The translations under genes were made by a program, and so were the position numbers. A DNA stretch of 22,920 bases from IMG/VR virus record IMGVR_UViG_3300009026_000067, positions 1 to 22,920 of that record. One strand, 5' to 3'. The notes under the pieces were generated by a model. That model had not been told where the DNA came from. It was given only the letters and a program-made list of their open reading frames with translations, and made no database searches. Source of the stretch: a virus. This document shows, piece after piece, positions 7,051 to 14,822 of the stretch (the first letter of the stretch is position 1; every line of letters begins with the position of its first letter).

Positions 7051-7467
7051 TCAGCCGACCCCCGTGAGGATGGTGCCCGCGGTCGTGGTGTCCGTCGTCA
7101 TCCGGAAGGTCGGCCCCGCGTTCGGCGTGACGAAGAACTGCAGGCGGAGGACCTCGCGCGAGAAGAGGACGATCTTCGTGTCGACCCGGTTGACGCGTTC
7201 GTCCTTCGAGAGCTCGGCGTTGATGCGAGCCGGGAGCGCCGCCAGCTCGTCGTCGGTCATGCCTCGTGAGAGGTAGGACGCGAGCTCGAGCCCCGCGTCC
7301 TCGCCGTCCTCGCCGTCGTCCACCAGGCTCCCGCGCGGCATGTCGAGCCGGTGCACGCAGACCTGTGCGAGCCCCTCGATCGAGTCGGCGGCGATCTCGC
7401 GCCCGGTCGGATCGAGGTCGAACCCGCACGCGAGATCGAGCCCGTATTGGGGGGCGGTCGTCGTCAT
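7051..7467 (-). CDS. Mu gp46-like baseplate protein (138 aa)
   Basis: The real start is ATG 7467, overlapping the hub stop as ATGA; the frame is also open further upstream but that part is the antisense or alternate-frame shadow of the hub gene. The product carries the GP46 family look: YGLDLACGFDLDPTGRE near residues 8-23, then a segment with LASYLSRGMTDDELAALPAR (62-81) and a C-terminal strand pair (VDTKIVLFSREVLRLQFFV, 95-113). GP46 proteins are the small wedge subunit related in role to T4 gp25 and initiate sheath assembly. Gene order hub-gp46-gp47-gp48 supports it. Confidence 0.85.
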   Translation of the reverse strand: MTTTAPQYGLDLACGFDLDPTGREIAADSIEGLAQVCVHRLDMPRGSLVDDGEDGEDAGLELASYLSRGMTDDELAALPARINAELSKDERVNRVDTKIVLFSREVLRLQFFVTPNAGPTFRMTTDTTTAGTILTGVG

Positions 7468-8672
7468 ACCTTCACCTTGGCCGTGAGGTTCACGCCCGGC
7501 GTGTGCGGCTGGACGGTGTAGGGCAGCGCGCCGTTGACCTGGGCGAGCGTCGGGGGAAGGAGCGTGTCGCCGTAGCAGACGACCCGTCCGGCGGTGATGA
7601 AGTTGTTGTCGCGCCCGCTGCCGAGCTCGACCATGTCGGCCCCCTTGCCTACCCGCACAACCTCCTCCGCGTTGAGGTCGAGCTCGAGCGGAAGGTGGGC
7701 CGCGTCGTCTTTCCTGGTGAAGCCGCGCACGATCGGCATGGACGGGTTGCCCTCGATGAAGTCGACGAGGACGACGCTGCCGAGAGCGGGCTTGGCCGCG
7801 GCGCCGGCGACACCTGGGACCATCCCGATGAGCGGCAGGTCCGGGAGCCCGAGCGTCCGGTCGACGGCCTGCAGGTACAGCCGGTCGACGACCTGCTGCA
7901 CGACGCGGTATCGGAACGGGCCGCCGAAGAAGCGCGCCCGCGGCATCGCATCGCGCACGAGCTCGGAGAAGAGCGCCGCGAGCTCGCCGGCGTTGTCCGC
8001 TCCGGCCCACGCTCGAGCGCGGATGTCGTTCTGCTGCACCCAGACCTCGAGGTCGTGGATCACGAACGTGCCCACGAGGCGCGGATCGCTGAACGAGGCG
8101 CCGGGCAGGATGAGGCGCAGATCGTCGGTGACGATGGTCGCGCTTCGACCACGCGGATCGACGTCGAGGACCTCGATCTTGCCTGTGACGTCCGTCGTCG
8201 GGCGGGCCCCGATGCGCGTCGTGCCGTCCGGATTGATCCACCAAGTCGACGACGGGAAGGCCTGGTCGATGATGCGCGCCGCCTGGCCAGCCTCCCGGGT
8301 GAAGTCAACGCCGAGGACCTCGTCGCCGACCGCGTCGATGCTGACCGTCTCGCCCACGACCGTCGCGAGCAGCTCGGCCACGTCGCGTCGCCGGACGCCG
8401 GCGTCGTTGTGGTGCGGGTGCGGCCCGACCGTCTTGCGCCATCCCCCGGCGCCCTGCAGGAGCCGCGCGCGCGTCCGGTCCGCGAAGGTGCCCTTCGCGT
8501 CGACGTCGACGATGCAGGCGAGCTCGAGCTCGCCGATGCTCAGGGCGACGCTCCCGTCGAGCTGGACCTCGTCCGCGAAGGCGATGTCGGCGGAGCCGAC
8601 GCCGCGCCACGGGAGCACGAGGTAGAGCTCGGTGCAGCGGTGCCCCCCGGCGGTGACGTTGAAGGTGGCCAT
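7464..8672 (-). CDS. Baseplate hub protein with OB-fold/spike-type region (402 aa)
   Basis: ATG 8672 directly follows the upstream TAG. Residues about 1-240 read like a gp27/gp44-type hub body with paired domains. Residues about 280-318 (MVPGVAGAAAKPALGSVVLV, then FIEGNPSMPIVRGF) match the OB-fold of gp5, VgrG and gpV proteins, which links the hub to the membrane-piercing spike. The remaining 80 residues are short beta-type sequence, too little for a long needle but enough for a small spike base. Mu encodes hub (gp44) and spike (gp45) separately, so this gene appears to combine them. It caps the tail tube at the baseplate centre. Confidence 0.75.
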   Translation of the reverse strand: MATFNVTAGGHRCTELYLVLPWRGVGSADIAFADEVQLDGSVALSIGELELACIVDVDAKGTFADRTRARLLQGAGGWRKTVGPHPHHNDAGVRRRDVAELLATVVGETVSIDAVGDEVLGVDFTREAGQAARIIDQAFPSSTWWINPDGTTRIGARPTTDVTGKIEVLDVDPRGRSATIVTDDLRLILPGASFSDPRLVGTFVIHDLEVWVQQNDIRARAWAGADNAGELAALFSELVRDAMPRARFFGGPFRYRVVQQVVDRLYLQAVDRTLGLPDLPLIGMVPGVAGAAAKPALGSVVLVDFIEGNPSMPIVRGFTRKDDAAHLPLELDLNAEEVVRVGKGADMVELGSGRDNNFITAGRVVCYGDTLLPPTLAQVNGALPYTVQPHTPGVNLTAKVKV

Positions 8673-9227
8673 CTACTTCGCGGCCTCCTTCTCGATCTCG
8701 TCCATGATCTGCTCGATGATCGCGTCGGCCTCGTCCTTCGGCTGGGGCTCGTCCGGGCTCGCGGCCTCCGACTTGGCGGGCTTGCCGAGACCGGGCTCGG
8801 GCGCGCGGAACTGCTTGACCTTGATGGTGCAGCCCCAAAGCCCGGTGTCGTCGCGCTCCTCGAGCTGCGTCCGATCCACGACGACGACGCTCTTGATGTC
8901 GAGGTCCGCGCACGCCGGGTGCTCGATGTCGTACGCCTTCGGTTTCTGGCCCTTCGGCGTCTTCGCGATCACCGCCTGGACGTTGGCGGACCGCCACTCG
9001 TCGAAGTGCTCCGGCTCCCAGAGCTCGACGTCGATGTCGAACTCCGCCAGCCCGTCGCCGACCCACTTCAGCGACGCGCCGCTGGTCCCGTTGCCCTTCT
9101 GCTCCGCCCACTCGCGAGGCGAGCTCGCGCCCTTGGGGAAGGCCTTGCCGGGCAGCTGAACGCCACCGAGCCGCGTGCGGTCCCACGCGTCGGCCTCTTC
9201 GGGGCGGAGCGGGTTCGCGAACGTCAC
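8673..9227 (-). CDS. Tail/baseplate adaptor, position of Mu gp43 (184 aa)
   Basis: GTG 9227 overlaps the tape measure stop (GTGA). The core (about 12-130) contains LGGVQLPGKAFPKG, a probable beta segment ASLKWVGDGLAEFDIDVELW (about 51-70), and the run IEHPACADLDIKSVVVV (about 101-117), a pattern common in baseplate adaptor proteins that follow tape measure genes. The last 45 residues are acidic/basic, Lys/Glu-rich and probably helical or disordered. I cannot name the family with confidence. By position it is the hub adaptor that joins tube, tape measure and hub; Mu has its gp43 (N) here. Confidence 0.6.
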   Translation of the reverse strand: MTFANPLRPEEADAWDRTRLGGVQLPGKAFPKGASSPREWAEQKGNGTSGASLKWVGDGLAEFDIDVELWEPEHFDEWRSANVQAVIAKTPKGQKPKAYDIEHPACADLDIKSVVVVDRTQLEERDDTGLWGCTIKVKQFRAPEPGLGKPAKSEAASPDEPQPKDEADAIIEQIMDEIEKEAAK

Positions 9228-11062
9228 GCGGGCGCCCCCTGGAGAGGCGGCATCGCGCCGCCCTTGAGGACGCTGCGCAGGACGTCGATGAGCGCCGGGC
9301 GCAGCTTGATCTTGAAGTCCTCGACGTCTCGGACGCCCTCGACGTGGACGTGCAAGCCGTTGATGGTGACGCCGGCGGCGGCTGCCCTGTCTGCGCCCGC
9401 CCGCGGTCCGCTCCGAGCTGCGGTGGCGGCGCCGATCGCGGCCTCGCCCATCCCTTCGACGGCCCCTTCGACGCTGGGCGCTCCGTCCTCGACGCCCTTG
9501 GTCATGCCCTCCGTGATCTGGTGGCCCACGAGCATGAAGGCCTTCGACGGCGACGCGATCCCGAGCTCCTTCTTCGCGGCCGCGAGCGCCTTCTTCGCGA
9601 CGCCCGCGAGCGCGGCGATCACCTCGCTCGCGCCACCGGTGATCGCGCTGACGAGCCCGCGGATGATCGAGGTCCCGATCTCCGACCAGCTCATCCCCTT
9701 GATCTGGTCGTATGCGAGCTTGAAGGCTGCGCCCAAGGCGATGATGGCGACCACGGGCAGCAGCACGAAGGCGGCCAGCAGCACGAGCGCGAGGCCGACC
9801 ACACCGAGCATCACCGCGAAAGCCAGCCCGATCCCGACGCCCGCGGCGAGCGCGACCTTGAAGCCGTCGATCCCTTTCAGCGCATCCCCGCCGAACGCGC
9901 TCTTGAGGGCGTTCTTCACCTTCAAGATGACGAGGACGACCAGGAGGACGGCGATCACGATGCCCTTGAAGAACGCCGTGAAGACGCGCCCGTGCTTGCC
10001 GACGAAGTCGATCATCGGCTGGAACACGACCTCGGCGACGCGCCGGAGCGCCTTGCCGCTGGCCGTGCTCTGGTCGAGCAGGCCGACGACGTCCGCGAGG
10101 ACCTTGAGGACCGGATCAATCTTGAGGCCCGCGAAGATGCCGCTGAAGCCCTCCTTGAGCCGTTGGATGAGGTTCGGCAGCGAGAGCAGCTGCGCGCGCG
10201 CCGCCTCACCGAAGCGCTTCCGGATCGCGTCCTGGAGCTGCTTGAAGGTGTACTCACCCTCGAACCCGATCTCCTCGAGCCCCTTCACGACGACCTTGCC
10301 GGTCTTCGCCGCCTGCTCGAGCGCTGCCTTCAGCTTCGACGCCGGCCCCGCGCCGATCGTCGCCTGCACGGTCGCCACCGACTCGAGCGCCTGCGTGAGC
10401 GCCTCGCCTTGGATGCCCGCGAGCCGGAGCTCGCTGGCGATCGCCTGCAGCTCCGCTCGAGCGAGGGCAACCCGCCGGGCCACCTGGTCGATCGAGCGCG
10501 CGAGCGCGGCGCCTCCGGCCTCGCTCCCCGCGAGAGCCGTCAGGTAGATCCTCGCGCTCCGCGCGGCGTCGGCCATCTTCACCGCCAGCGCGAAGAGCGC
10601 GACGCCTGCCGCGAGCGCGATGACGCCGACCACACCGATCGCGAAGGCGATGCCAGCCGGGCTCGCGAGAACGGCGAGGAGTCCCTCCCCCTTTTGGATG
10701 ACATCGCCCATGGGGCCGCCGAGCTGCTGCAGCGCCTCTCCGAGGCCCTTGGTCCCCTCGACGACGCCGGCGGCCTTCTTCGACAGGTCGCCGAGGTTCC
10801 CGCCGAGCTTCAGGAACTGCGCCTGCGAGCTCGCGAGCGACGAGCGCACGGACGCGATCCGGTCCTGCAAGGCCTTCTTCTGCGCGACGACCTCGACGCT
10901 CGAGCCCTTGAGGCGCCCCATCGCCGCGGTCATGTCGCGGAGCTCCTGCTGGGCGGAGAGGATCTTCGCCTTCAGGCGCTCGAGCGCAGCGGCGGCGTCC
11001 TCGGCAGGCGCCGAGGTCTGGTCCTCGAGCTCGACCTCGAATGTCGCCTTTGCGTTCGCCAC
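9224..11062 (-). CDS. Tail tape measure protein (612 aa)
   Basis: GTG 11062 has AAGGAG 4 bases upstream and lies one base after the stop of the frameshifted chaperone. The N-terminal 120 residues are heptad-like helix. Hydrophobic stretches lie at about 137-160, 367-382 and 404-447. The C-terminal motif GIASPSKAF (501-509) followed by VGHQITEGMTKGVEDGAPS is a standard tape measure signature. In assembly it sets tube length and leaves through the membrane at infection. At roughly 0.15 nm per residue, 612 residues would mean a tail of about 90 nm, an estimate from the general relation. It is shorter than many myovirus tape measures. Confidence 0.9.
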   Translation of the reverse strand: MANAKATFEVELEDQTSAPAEDAAAALERLKAKILSAQQELRDMTAAMGRLKGSSVEVVAQKKALQDRIASVRSSLASSQAQFLKLGGNLGDLSKKAAGVVEGTKGLGEALQQLGGPMGDVIQKGEGLLAVLASPAGIAFAIGVVGVIALAAGVALFALAVKMADAARSARIYLTALAGSEAGGAALARSIDQVARRVALARAELQAIASELRLAGIQGEALTQALESVATVQATIGAGPASKLKAALEQAAKTGKVVVKGLEEIGFEGEYTFKQLQDAIRKRFGEAARAQLLSLPNLIQRLKEGFSGIFAGLKIDPVLKVLADVVGLLDQSTASGKALRRVAEVVFQPMIDFVGKHGRVFTAFFKGIVIAVLLVVLVILKVKNALKSAFGGDALKGIDGFKVALAAGVGIGLAFAVMLGVVGLALVLLAAFVLLPVVAIIALGAAFKLAYDQIKGMSWSEIGTSIIRGLVSAITGGASEVIAALAGVAKKALAAAKKELGIASPSKAFMLVGHQITEGMTKGVEDGAPSVEGAVEGMGEAAIGAATAARSGPRAGADRAAAAGVTINGLHVHVEGVRDVEDFKIKLRPALIDVLRSVLKGGAMPPLQGAPA

Positions 11063-11063
11063 G

Positions 11064-11686
11064 TCACTCCTTCAACGCGAGAGAGACCCGTATGCAGAGC
11101 TCACCGATGAGAATCGCGCCCACCTTCGACGGCGCCGTCCAGTTGTCCTCCCCGCGCGTCATCGCGAGGGCCCAGATGCACTCTCCGGCGAGCCGGACGT
11201 CGCGCCGTGCGTCTGCGAGGAGGGCCGTTATTTTCCCTCGTCCTCCTTCGTCTTGAGCCCGTAGAGGTCGGCGAGCTCGGTCGCGAGACCGCTAAGGCTC
11301 CCCGGCTGCTCCTCGAGGAACTCGGACAGCGAGACCTCGCGCCCGTTGAGCGCCGAGAAGACGACGCACGGCGACACGAAGTCCTCGACCGCCTTGTTCG
11401 GGATCGGGTTCTTGCCCGCACGCTCGGCCGCGCTCTGGAACTTCTTCCAGAGGACCTCGAGCCCTCGCTTGAGGACGATGAGGTTCGGCCCCACGCGGAC
11501 GGCGCGGATCTTGGTCGCCCCGTGCTTCTCCTCGAGCTCGGCGAGCGCCGTCTGGTAGACCGCCTCTCGCTCCTCCTCCTCGAGGTCGGCGAGCTTGCGC
11601 AGGCCTTCGCGACGCGCTTCCGCTGCCTCTCGCTTCGCGCGCGCAGCCGCGAGGCGCTCTTCGATCGTCGGTTGGTCAGCCATCAT
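11064..11686 (-). CDS. Tail assembly chaperone, -1 frameshift fusion form (gpG-GT type, about 207 aa)
   Basis: The in-frame product is the 152-residue chaperone. At its end the codons read GAG GGA AAA TAA, containing the heptamer G GGA AAA at 11231-11237 in the correct phase for -1 slippage. The -1 frame then continues for 55 codons (starting ITALLADARRDVRLAGECIW, ending LALKE) to a TGA at 11064-11066, one base before the tape measure GTG. No other gene occupies this 165-base stretch. A short G form plus a rarer GT form before the tape measure is the conserved layout of long-tailed phages, as in lambda gpG/gpGT. In assembly, the GT tail recruits tube subunits to the tape measure. Confidence 0.8.
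11184..11197 (-). other. Short hairpin downstream of the slippery site
   Basis: On the minus strand TCCGG-CTCG-CCGGA can form a 5-bp stem with a 4-base loop. It begins about 33 bases after the slippery heptamer, farther than the usual 5-9 base spacing of frameshift stimulators, so a stimulating role is doubtful. It may be incidental in GC-rich sequence. Confidence 0.25.
11228..11686 (-). CDS. Tail assembly chaperone, unshifted form (152 aa)
   Basis: ATG 11686 overlaps the tube stop as ATGA; the adjacent ATG 11683 is better spaced from AGAGG and may be the actual start. Residues about 5-60 are strongly charged and helical (RLAAARAKREAAEARREGLR, LADLEEEEREAVYQ), followed by a globular part (AVRVGPNLIVLKRGLEVLWK, 63-82) and an acidic end. 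No sequence motif is diagnostic, but size, place between tube and tape measure, and the slippery end identify it as the first chaperone. It is expected to coat the tape measure during tail assembly and to be absent from the mature tail. Confidence 0.8.
   Translation of the reverse strand: MMADQPTIEERLAAARAKREAAEARREGLRKLADLEEEEREAVYQTALAELEEKHGATKIRAVRVGPNLIVLKRGLEVLWKKFQSAAERAGKNPIPNKAVEDFVSPCVVFSALNGREVSLSEFLEEQPGSLSGLATELADLYGLKTKEDEGK
11231..11237 (-). promoter_or_regulatory. -1 ribosomal frameshift slippery site GGGAAAA
   Basis: The heptamer fits X XXY YYZ with X=G, Y=A, Z=A, in phase with the chaperone frame (GAG|GGA|AAA|TAA). Re-pairing of the Gly and Lys tRNAs in -1 is possible at all but the wobble base. 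The stop codon directly 3' may add to shifting by pausing the ribosome. The position at the end of the chaperone, and the open 55-codon -1 frame, are what is expected of the tail chaperone frameshift. Confidence 0.8.
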
Positions 11687-12159
11687 CGCCTCTTCGCCGC
11701 GTAGAGCGTCTTGCCGTTCTTCTTGATCTCCATGCACCCGAACGGGATCTCCTCCTTCGTCGGGTCGGCGCTCCCCTCCTCGCCGCCTCCGTCGTCGCCG
11801 GCGATCCAGCAGCCGAGGACCTCGTCCTTGATCGGACCGACGCCGTCCTCGATGTACTGGACGGTGATCGGGAAGCGCGCGTCGCCGTAGCTCTGACCGT
11901 CTGCGCTCTGCCGCGCGAGGTCGTCGCGGATCTGCTGCGCCGTGCCCTTGAGCACCGTGAGCGAGCCGTCCTCGGGGTTGTACTTGCCCCCGGTGACCGC
12001 GATCGGCTTGCGCTGGTTGCCCTGGCCGTAGACGCGCGTGCGCTCGCGCTTGTGGGAGTACTTGACCGCGAGGATGCCCTCGTAGGCCTTGCCGTTGACC
12101 CGGATGACCGTGCTGCCCCAGTCGTGGGCCTTGCCGTTGATGTAGACCGTCTCCGCCAT
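11683..12159 (-). CDS. Tail tube protein (158 aa)
   Basis: ATG 12159 lies 3 bases after the sheath stop. The sequence opens with VYINGKAHDWGSTVIRVNGK (about 5-24) and alternates beta strands (KYSHKRERTRVYGQG, PITVQYIEDGVG). A Gly/Glu-rich loop near 119-135 precedes a final strand (FGCMEIKKNGKTLYA). This size and strand pattern after a sheath gene are typical of contractile-tail tube subunits, which stack as hexamers inside the sheath. I see no family-defining motif, so the call rests on location and general character. Confidence 0.8.
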   Translation of the reverse strand: MAETVYINGKAHDWGSTVIRVNGKAYEGILAVKYSHKRERTRVYGQGNQRKPIAVTGGKYNPEDGSLTVLKGTAQQIRDDLARQSADGQSYGDARFPITVQYIEDGVGPIKDEVLGCWIAGDDGGGEEGSADPTKEEIPFGCMEIKKNGKTLYAAKRR

Positions 12160-12162
12160 GGC

Positions 12163-13614
12163 TCAGACCTCCACGATGGTGAGCGCCGGGTTGTAGAAGC
12201 CGACGTCGACGTCGAAGAACTTCACGTACCCGAGAGGGGTGACCCGGACCTTGCCCTTGAGCCGGAACGTCGAGAGCAGGTTGTCGCTCCGGTTCAGGAT
12301 GAACTTGGCCGCCGATGCGTTCCGGGTCTTCACGAGCAGCTCGTCGAGCTCGTGGTCGACGGCGGTGTCGATGTCGCTCGCCTCGTCCTCGACGATGAAG
12401 CCCGTGCTCGAGCTGACGATGAGGTCCGCGGAGGACCGGAGCTCGAGCACGCGCCTCGCGATGTCGCACGCGACGTTGATCACGCGCAGGTGCTGACCGA
12501 ACTGGTAGTCGCTCCCCGGCGTCGACAAGACGCGGCAGTTGTTGACGTACGCGCCGGGACTGTTCGCCCAGGAGCGGAGCGTGGTGAACCGCGAGTCGTC
12601 GAGGCCAGGGAAGAGCCGCTCGTCGTGGTGCTTCGGGTTCCGCGCGGCGTCGACGATGCGCACCCCGGGCAGCGGCCCGAGCGACTTCTCGGCGATGTCC
12701 TGCCCCGGGCGGACATCGACCAGCCGCGCTGCGACGGACATCGAGATCGGCCGGAGGTACTGCCGCTGCGAGATCGGGGACTGCATTTCGCACCCGCCCG
12801 CGCAGGGGATCGAGAACTTGGACACCGAGGCGCCGAACGCCGTGTCCATCGCCGTCTTGTAGGCGGTCTCGCTCTCGCCGATGTTCGGGACACGCGTGTT
12901 CCAGATGAAGGCGACCTCTTTGCCGACGGCCTCGAAGGCGACGGCCGCGGCTTGGATCGCGACGACGTCGGCGTCTCCCGCCACCGGGCCGACGATCTGG
13001 CACTGCTGGAACGTCTCGAGCGAGTTCCTGAGGGCAGTGAGCGCGGCCGAGAGCTGCGCCGTGTTCCACTTCGGCGCCGACGTCCGGCACTTCCAGGAGT
13101 CGCCGGCGAGCAGCGTTCCCGCGGCGAGGTTGAAACGGACGTTGCCGGCGAGCGTGATGTTCGTCGACGTTCCGAGCGCGGTGATCGCGCTCATCGTCCG
13201 GCCGCCGTCGAGGCTCCACCTGTAAGTGATACCGGCGACGCCGATCGTGCCGCCGACAACGATCTCGATGTATGCCTCGAAGTCGTCGTAGGGCTCGGTC
13301 GCGGCGTTCGTCGTGACGACGGACGTGCCGGCGACATCCGTCACGTCGACGGTTCCGTAGCCGCCGACGGTCGTGGTGGCGGTGCGGCAGAGGACCACCG
13401 GCCTCCCCGTCCACTCGAGCTCGTAGCAGGCAGCCTCGACAAGGGGTCCCTGTCCGAAGGTCGACTGGATATCCTCGGGGCGGTAGTAGAGCCCGGGCGT
13501 GTCGAGCGGCCCCGAGGAGCAGTTGCCGACGAGCGCCATCGTGTCGCCGGTCTGCGGCGGAGTGACGCCGAGCTGGTTGTCGAGGCGGTTGATGTTGACG
13601 GCGGGGACGGACAT
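12163..13614 (-). CDS. Tail sheath protein (DUF2586-type, 483 aa)
   Basis: ATG 13614 is preceded by AAGGAG. The N-terminal third is probably the variable part, with a beta-rich insertion (GVAGITYRWSLDGGRTMSAI, about 115-137). Residues about 200-483 carry the sheath core: NTRVPNIGESETAY, the linking segment PISQRQYLRPISMSVAARL (about 271-290), the GPLPGVRIVDAARN stretch, and the C-terminal beta strands LKGKVRVTPLGYVKFFDVDV, which in sheath proteins join neighbouring subunits. The family looks like the DUF2586 sheath group rather than the classical gpL group. It contracts to drive the tube through the cell envelope, so the virion is a myovirus. Confidence 0.85.
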   Translation of the reverse strand: MSVPAVNINRLDNQLGVTPPQTGDTMALVGNCSSGPLDTPGLYYRPEDIQSTFGQGPLVEAACYELEWTGRPVVLCRTATTTVGGYGTVDVTDVAGTSVVTTNAATEPYDDFEAYIEIVVGGTIGVAGITYRWSLDGGRTMSAITALGTSTNITLAGNVRFNLAAGTLLAGDSWKCRTSAPKWNTAQLSAALTALRNSLETFQQCQIVGPVAGDADVVAIQAAAVAFEAVGKEVAFIWNTRVPNIGESETAYKTAMDTAFGASVSKFSIPCAGGCEMQSPISQRQYLRPISMSVAARLVDVRPGQDIAEKSLGPLPGVRIVDAARNPKHHDERLFPGLDDSRFTTLRSWANSPGAYVNNCRVLSTPGSDYQFGQHLRVINVACDIARRVLELRSSADLIVSSSTGFIVEDEASDIDTAVDHELDELLVKTRNASAAKFILNRSDNLLSTFRLKGKVRVTPLGYVKFFDVDVGFYNPALTIVEV

Positions 13615-13626
13615 CCTCGAGCTCCT

Positions 13627-14430
13627 TCAGGGGGTGGGGGGACAGACGTCGACCTCGCCGCCCGGGAAGACGAGCGAGGCGCTGGGTTCGGGCGCGAGCG
13701 CCGGCGGCGGCAGGACGATCGGTTGCGACGACCGCATCACCGGGACGTCGAGCGTCACGTTCGCGACGAGCTCCTTGCCGAAGAGGCGCTCCACAGGCGT
13801 CGTCGTCCACTTCGGATCGCCGACGTCGTAGCGCCCGCACGCCGAGTCACGGAGCGCGTTCAGGACCAGGTCGAAGAGCGCCCGGGTGGCCCGGTACTGC
13901 GCGCGCTCGTCGTTCGGCGCCGCGGGGTCGTGGCCCCAGACGCGAAGCTGGAAGAGCTCCTCGTACGTCGCGATCTGCCGGCGCCGACCGCCGATCTTCG
14001 CGGGCGCGAGCTTGCCCGCCTTGCCGCCATCGTCGCCGGGGACGAAGACGACGCGGTTGGCGCGCCCGGTCCCCTGGTTCACCTGCTTGGACACCTCGCG
14101 CCAACCGAAGACGACGCTCGAGCCGTAGCCGTGGAGCGCGAAGTAGTCCTTCACGTCCTCGAAGAGCTCCGAGCAGTCGCGCACGACCTCCGCGGCCCGG
14201 GCCACGTGCACGCCCACGCCGGCGTCGAGGATGTCGATGGCTGCCCCGCCAGGCGTCGCCGAGAGCCGGTACGTGTCCGGGGTGCGGTCGCGGACGTAGC
14301 GCACCATCGCCGCAGGCAGAGGCGCGGGCAGCGTGCCGCTCGAGCGCAGGATGACCGCCTGCAGGTCCTTCAGCAGGTGCCCGGGGCTCGTGAGCAGGTT
14401 CGAGCCGACGTCGACGACGAAGACGCTCAT
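13627..14430 (-). CDS. Probable tail terminator / completion protein (267 aa)
   Basis: ATG 14430 overlaps the previous stop (ATGA). The core at about 100-240 has the pattern VVFGWREVSKQVNQGTGRAN followed by a strand RVVFVPGDD, then ELFQLRVWGHDP, ERAQYRATRALFDLVLNALR, and a final KELVANVTLDVPV strand. Long-tailed phage tail-terminator proteins have a similar order of a strand, an aromatic helix and a ligand-like last strand. About 90 extra N-terminal residues are unusual for a terminator and may form a second domain. Location between gpG-like and sheath genes fits the neck/tail junction. The C-terminal 25 residues are Pro-rich. Confidence 0.5.
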   Translation of the reverse strand: MSVFVVDVGSNLLTSPGHLLKDLQAVILRSSGTLPAPLPAAMVRYVRDRTPDTYRLSATPGGAAIDILDAGVGVHVARAAEVVRDCSELFEDVKDYFALHGYGSSVVFGWREVSKQVNQGTGRANRVVFVPGDDGGKAGKLAPAKIGGRRRQIATYEELFQLRVWGHDPAAPNDERAQYRATRALFDLVLNALRDSACGRYDVGDPKWTTTPVERLFGKELVANVTLDVPVMRSSQPIVLPPPALAPEPSASLVFPGGEVDVCPPTP

Positions 14431-14822
14431 CGGCCGCCTCCCATCGTCTTCTCGAACTGCTCAACCATCTTGGCTCGGAAGGCGAGCCCGAGAGAGTCAG
14501 GCATGACGCCGCGCGGGAGGATCTGCCGCTCGGGGTCCTTCTTCGTGCCGTAGTGGTGGAACACCTCGGGCCCGGTGAGGACCGCCTGCACGACGGAGCC
14601 GTCGGCGCGCGTCGTAACGGCCGCGGCCGCGTTCACGAGCGGACGGCCGCCGTCCTTCTTCGGCTTCCACGTCGAGCCGTCGGGCGCGCGTCCCGCCGCG
14701 ATGTTCTTGTCGAGCTCCGACTTCAGCGCGACGGCGAGCTCGGGCGCGGCCGCCTTCACCATTTCGGGAAGCCGTCGCAGCTTCGCGACCCAGGCGTCGA
14801 GCTCGGCTTCACCCTTCGCCAT
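14427..14822 (-). CDS. gpG-like virion morphogenesis protein (131 aa)
   Basis: The true start is ATG 14822, with GGGAGG about 9 bases upstream; the frame is open to 15017 but that extension is Arg/Ser/Pro shadow sequence. The start overlaps the upstream gene by 14 bases. After a helical N-terminus (ELDAWVAKLRRLPEMVKAA), the segment AGRAPDGSTWKPKKDGGRPL (about 47-66) matches the G-x-PDG-x-W pattern of Mu gpG / phage virion morphogenesis proteins, and the end (ILPRGVMPDSLGLAF) corresponds to their R-x-FL-P-R-G region. These proteins complete the tail or head-tail junction. Confidence 0.75.
   Translation of the reverse strand: MAKGEAELDAWVAKLRRLPEMVKAAAPELAVALKSELDKNIAAGRAPDGSTWKPKKDGGRPLVNAAAAVTTRADGSVVQAVLTGPEVFHHYGTKKDPERQILPRGVMPDSLGLAFRAKMVEQFEKTMGGGR

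Noticed and set aside
7266-10547. 1093-codon open frame on the plus strand
   Set aside because: It lies opposite the tape measure, adaptor, hub and gp46-like genes and has Arg/Ser/Pro-rich composition typical of antisense frames in GC-rich DNA; it has no domain I can recognise.
11184-11197. Hairpin as the stimulator of the -1 frameshift
   Set aside because: It lies about 33 bases after the slippery site, too far for the usual stimulator, and has only 5 base pairs. It is listed only as a structure.
11228-13840. 870-codon minus-strand frame covering sheath, tube and chaperone
   Set aside because: Only its last 152 codons (from 11686) are the real chaperone. The rest is an alternate frame of the tube and sheath genes, with Arg/Gly/His-rich sequence.
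12052-14553. 833-codon plus-strand frame
   Set aside because: It is the antisense shadow of sheath and terminator genes, rich in Arg, Asp, Val and Glu without a fold-like pattern.
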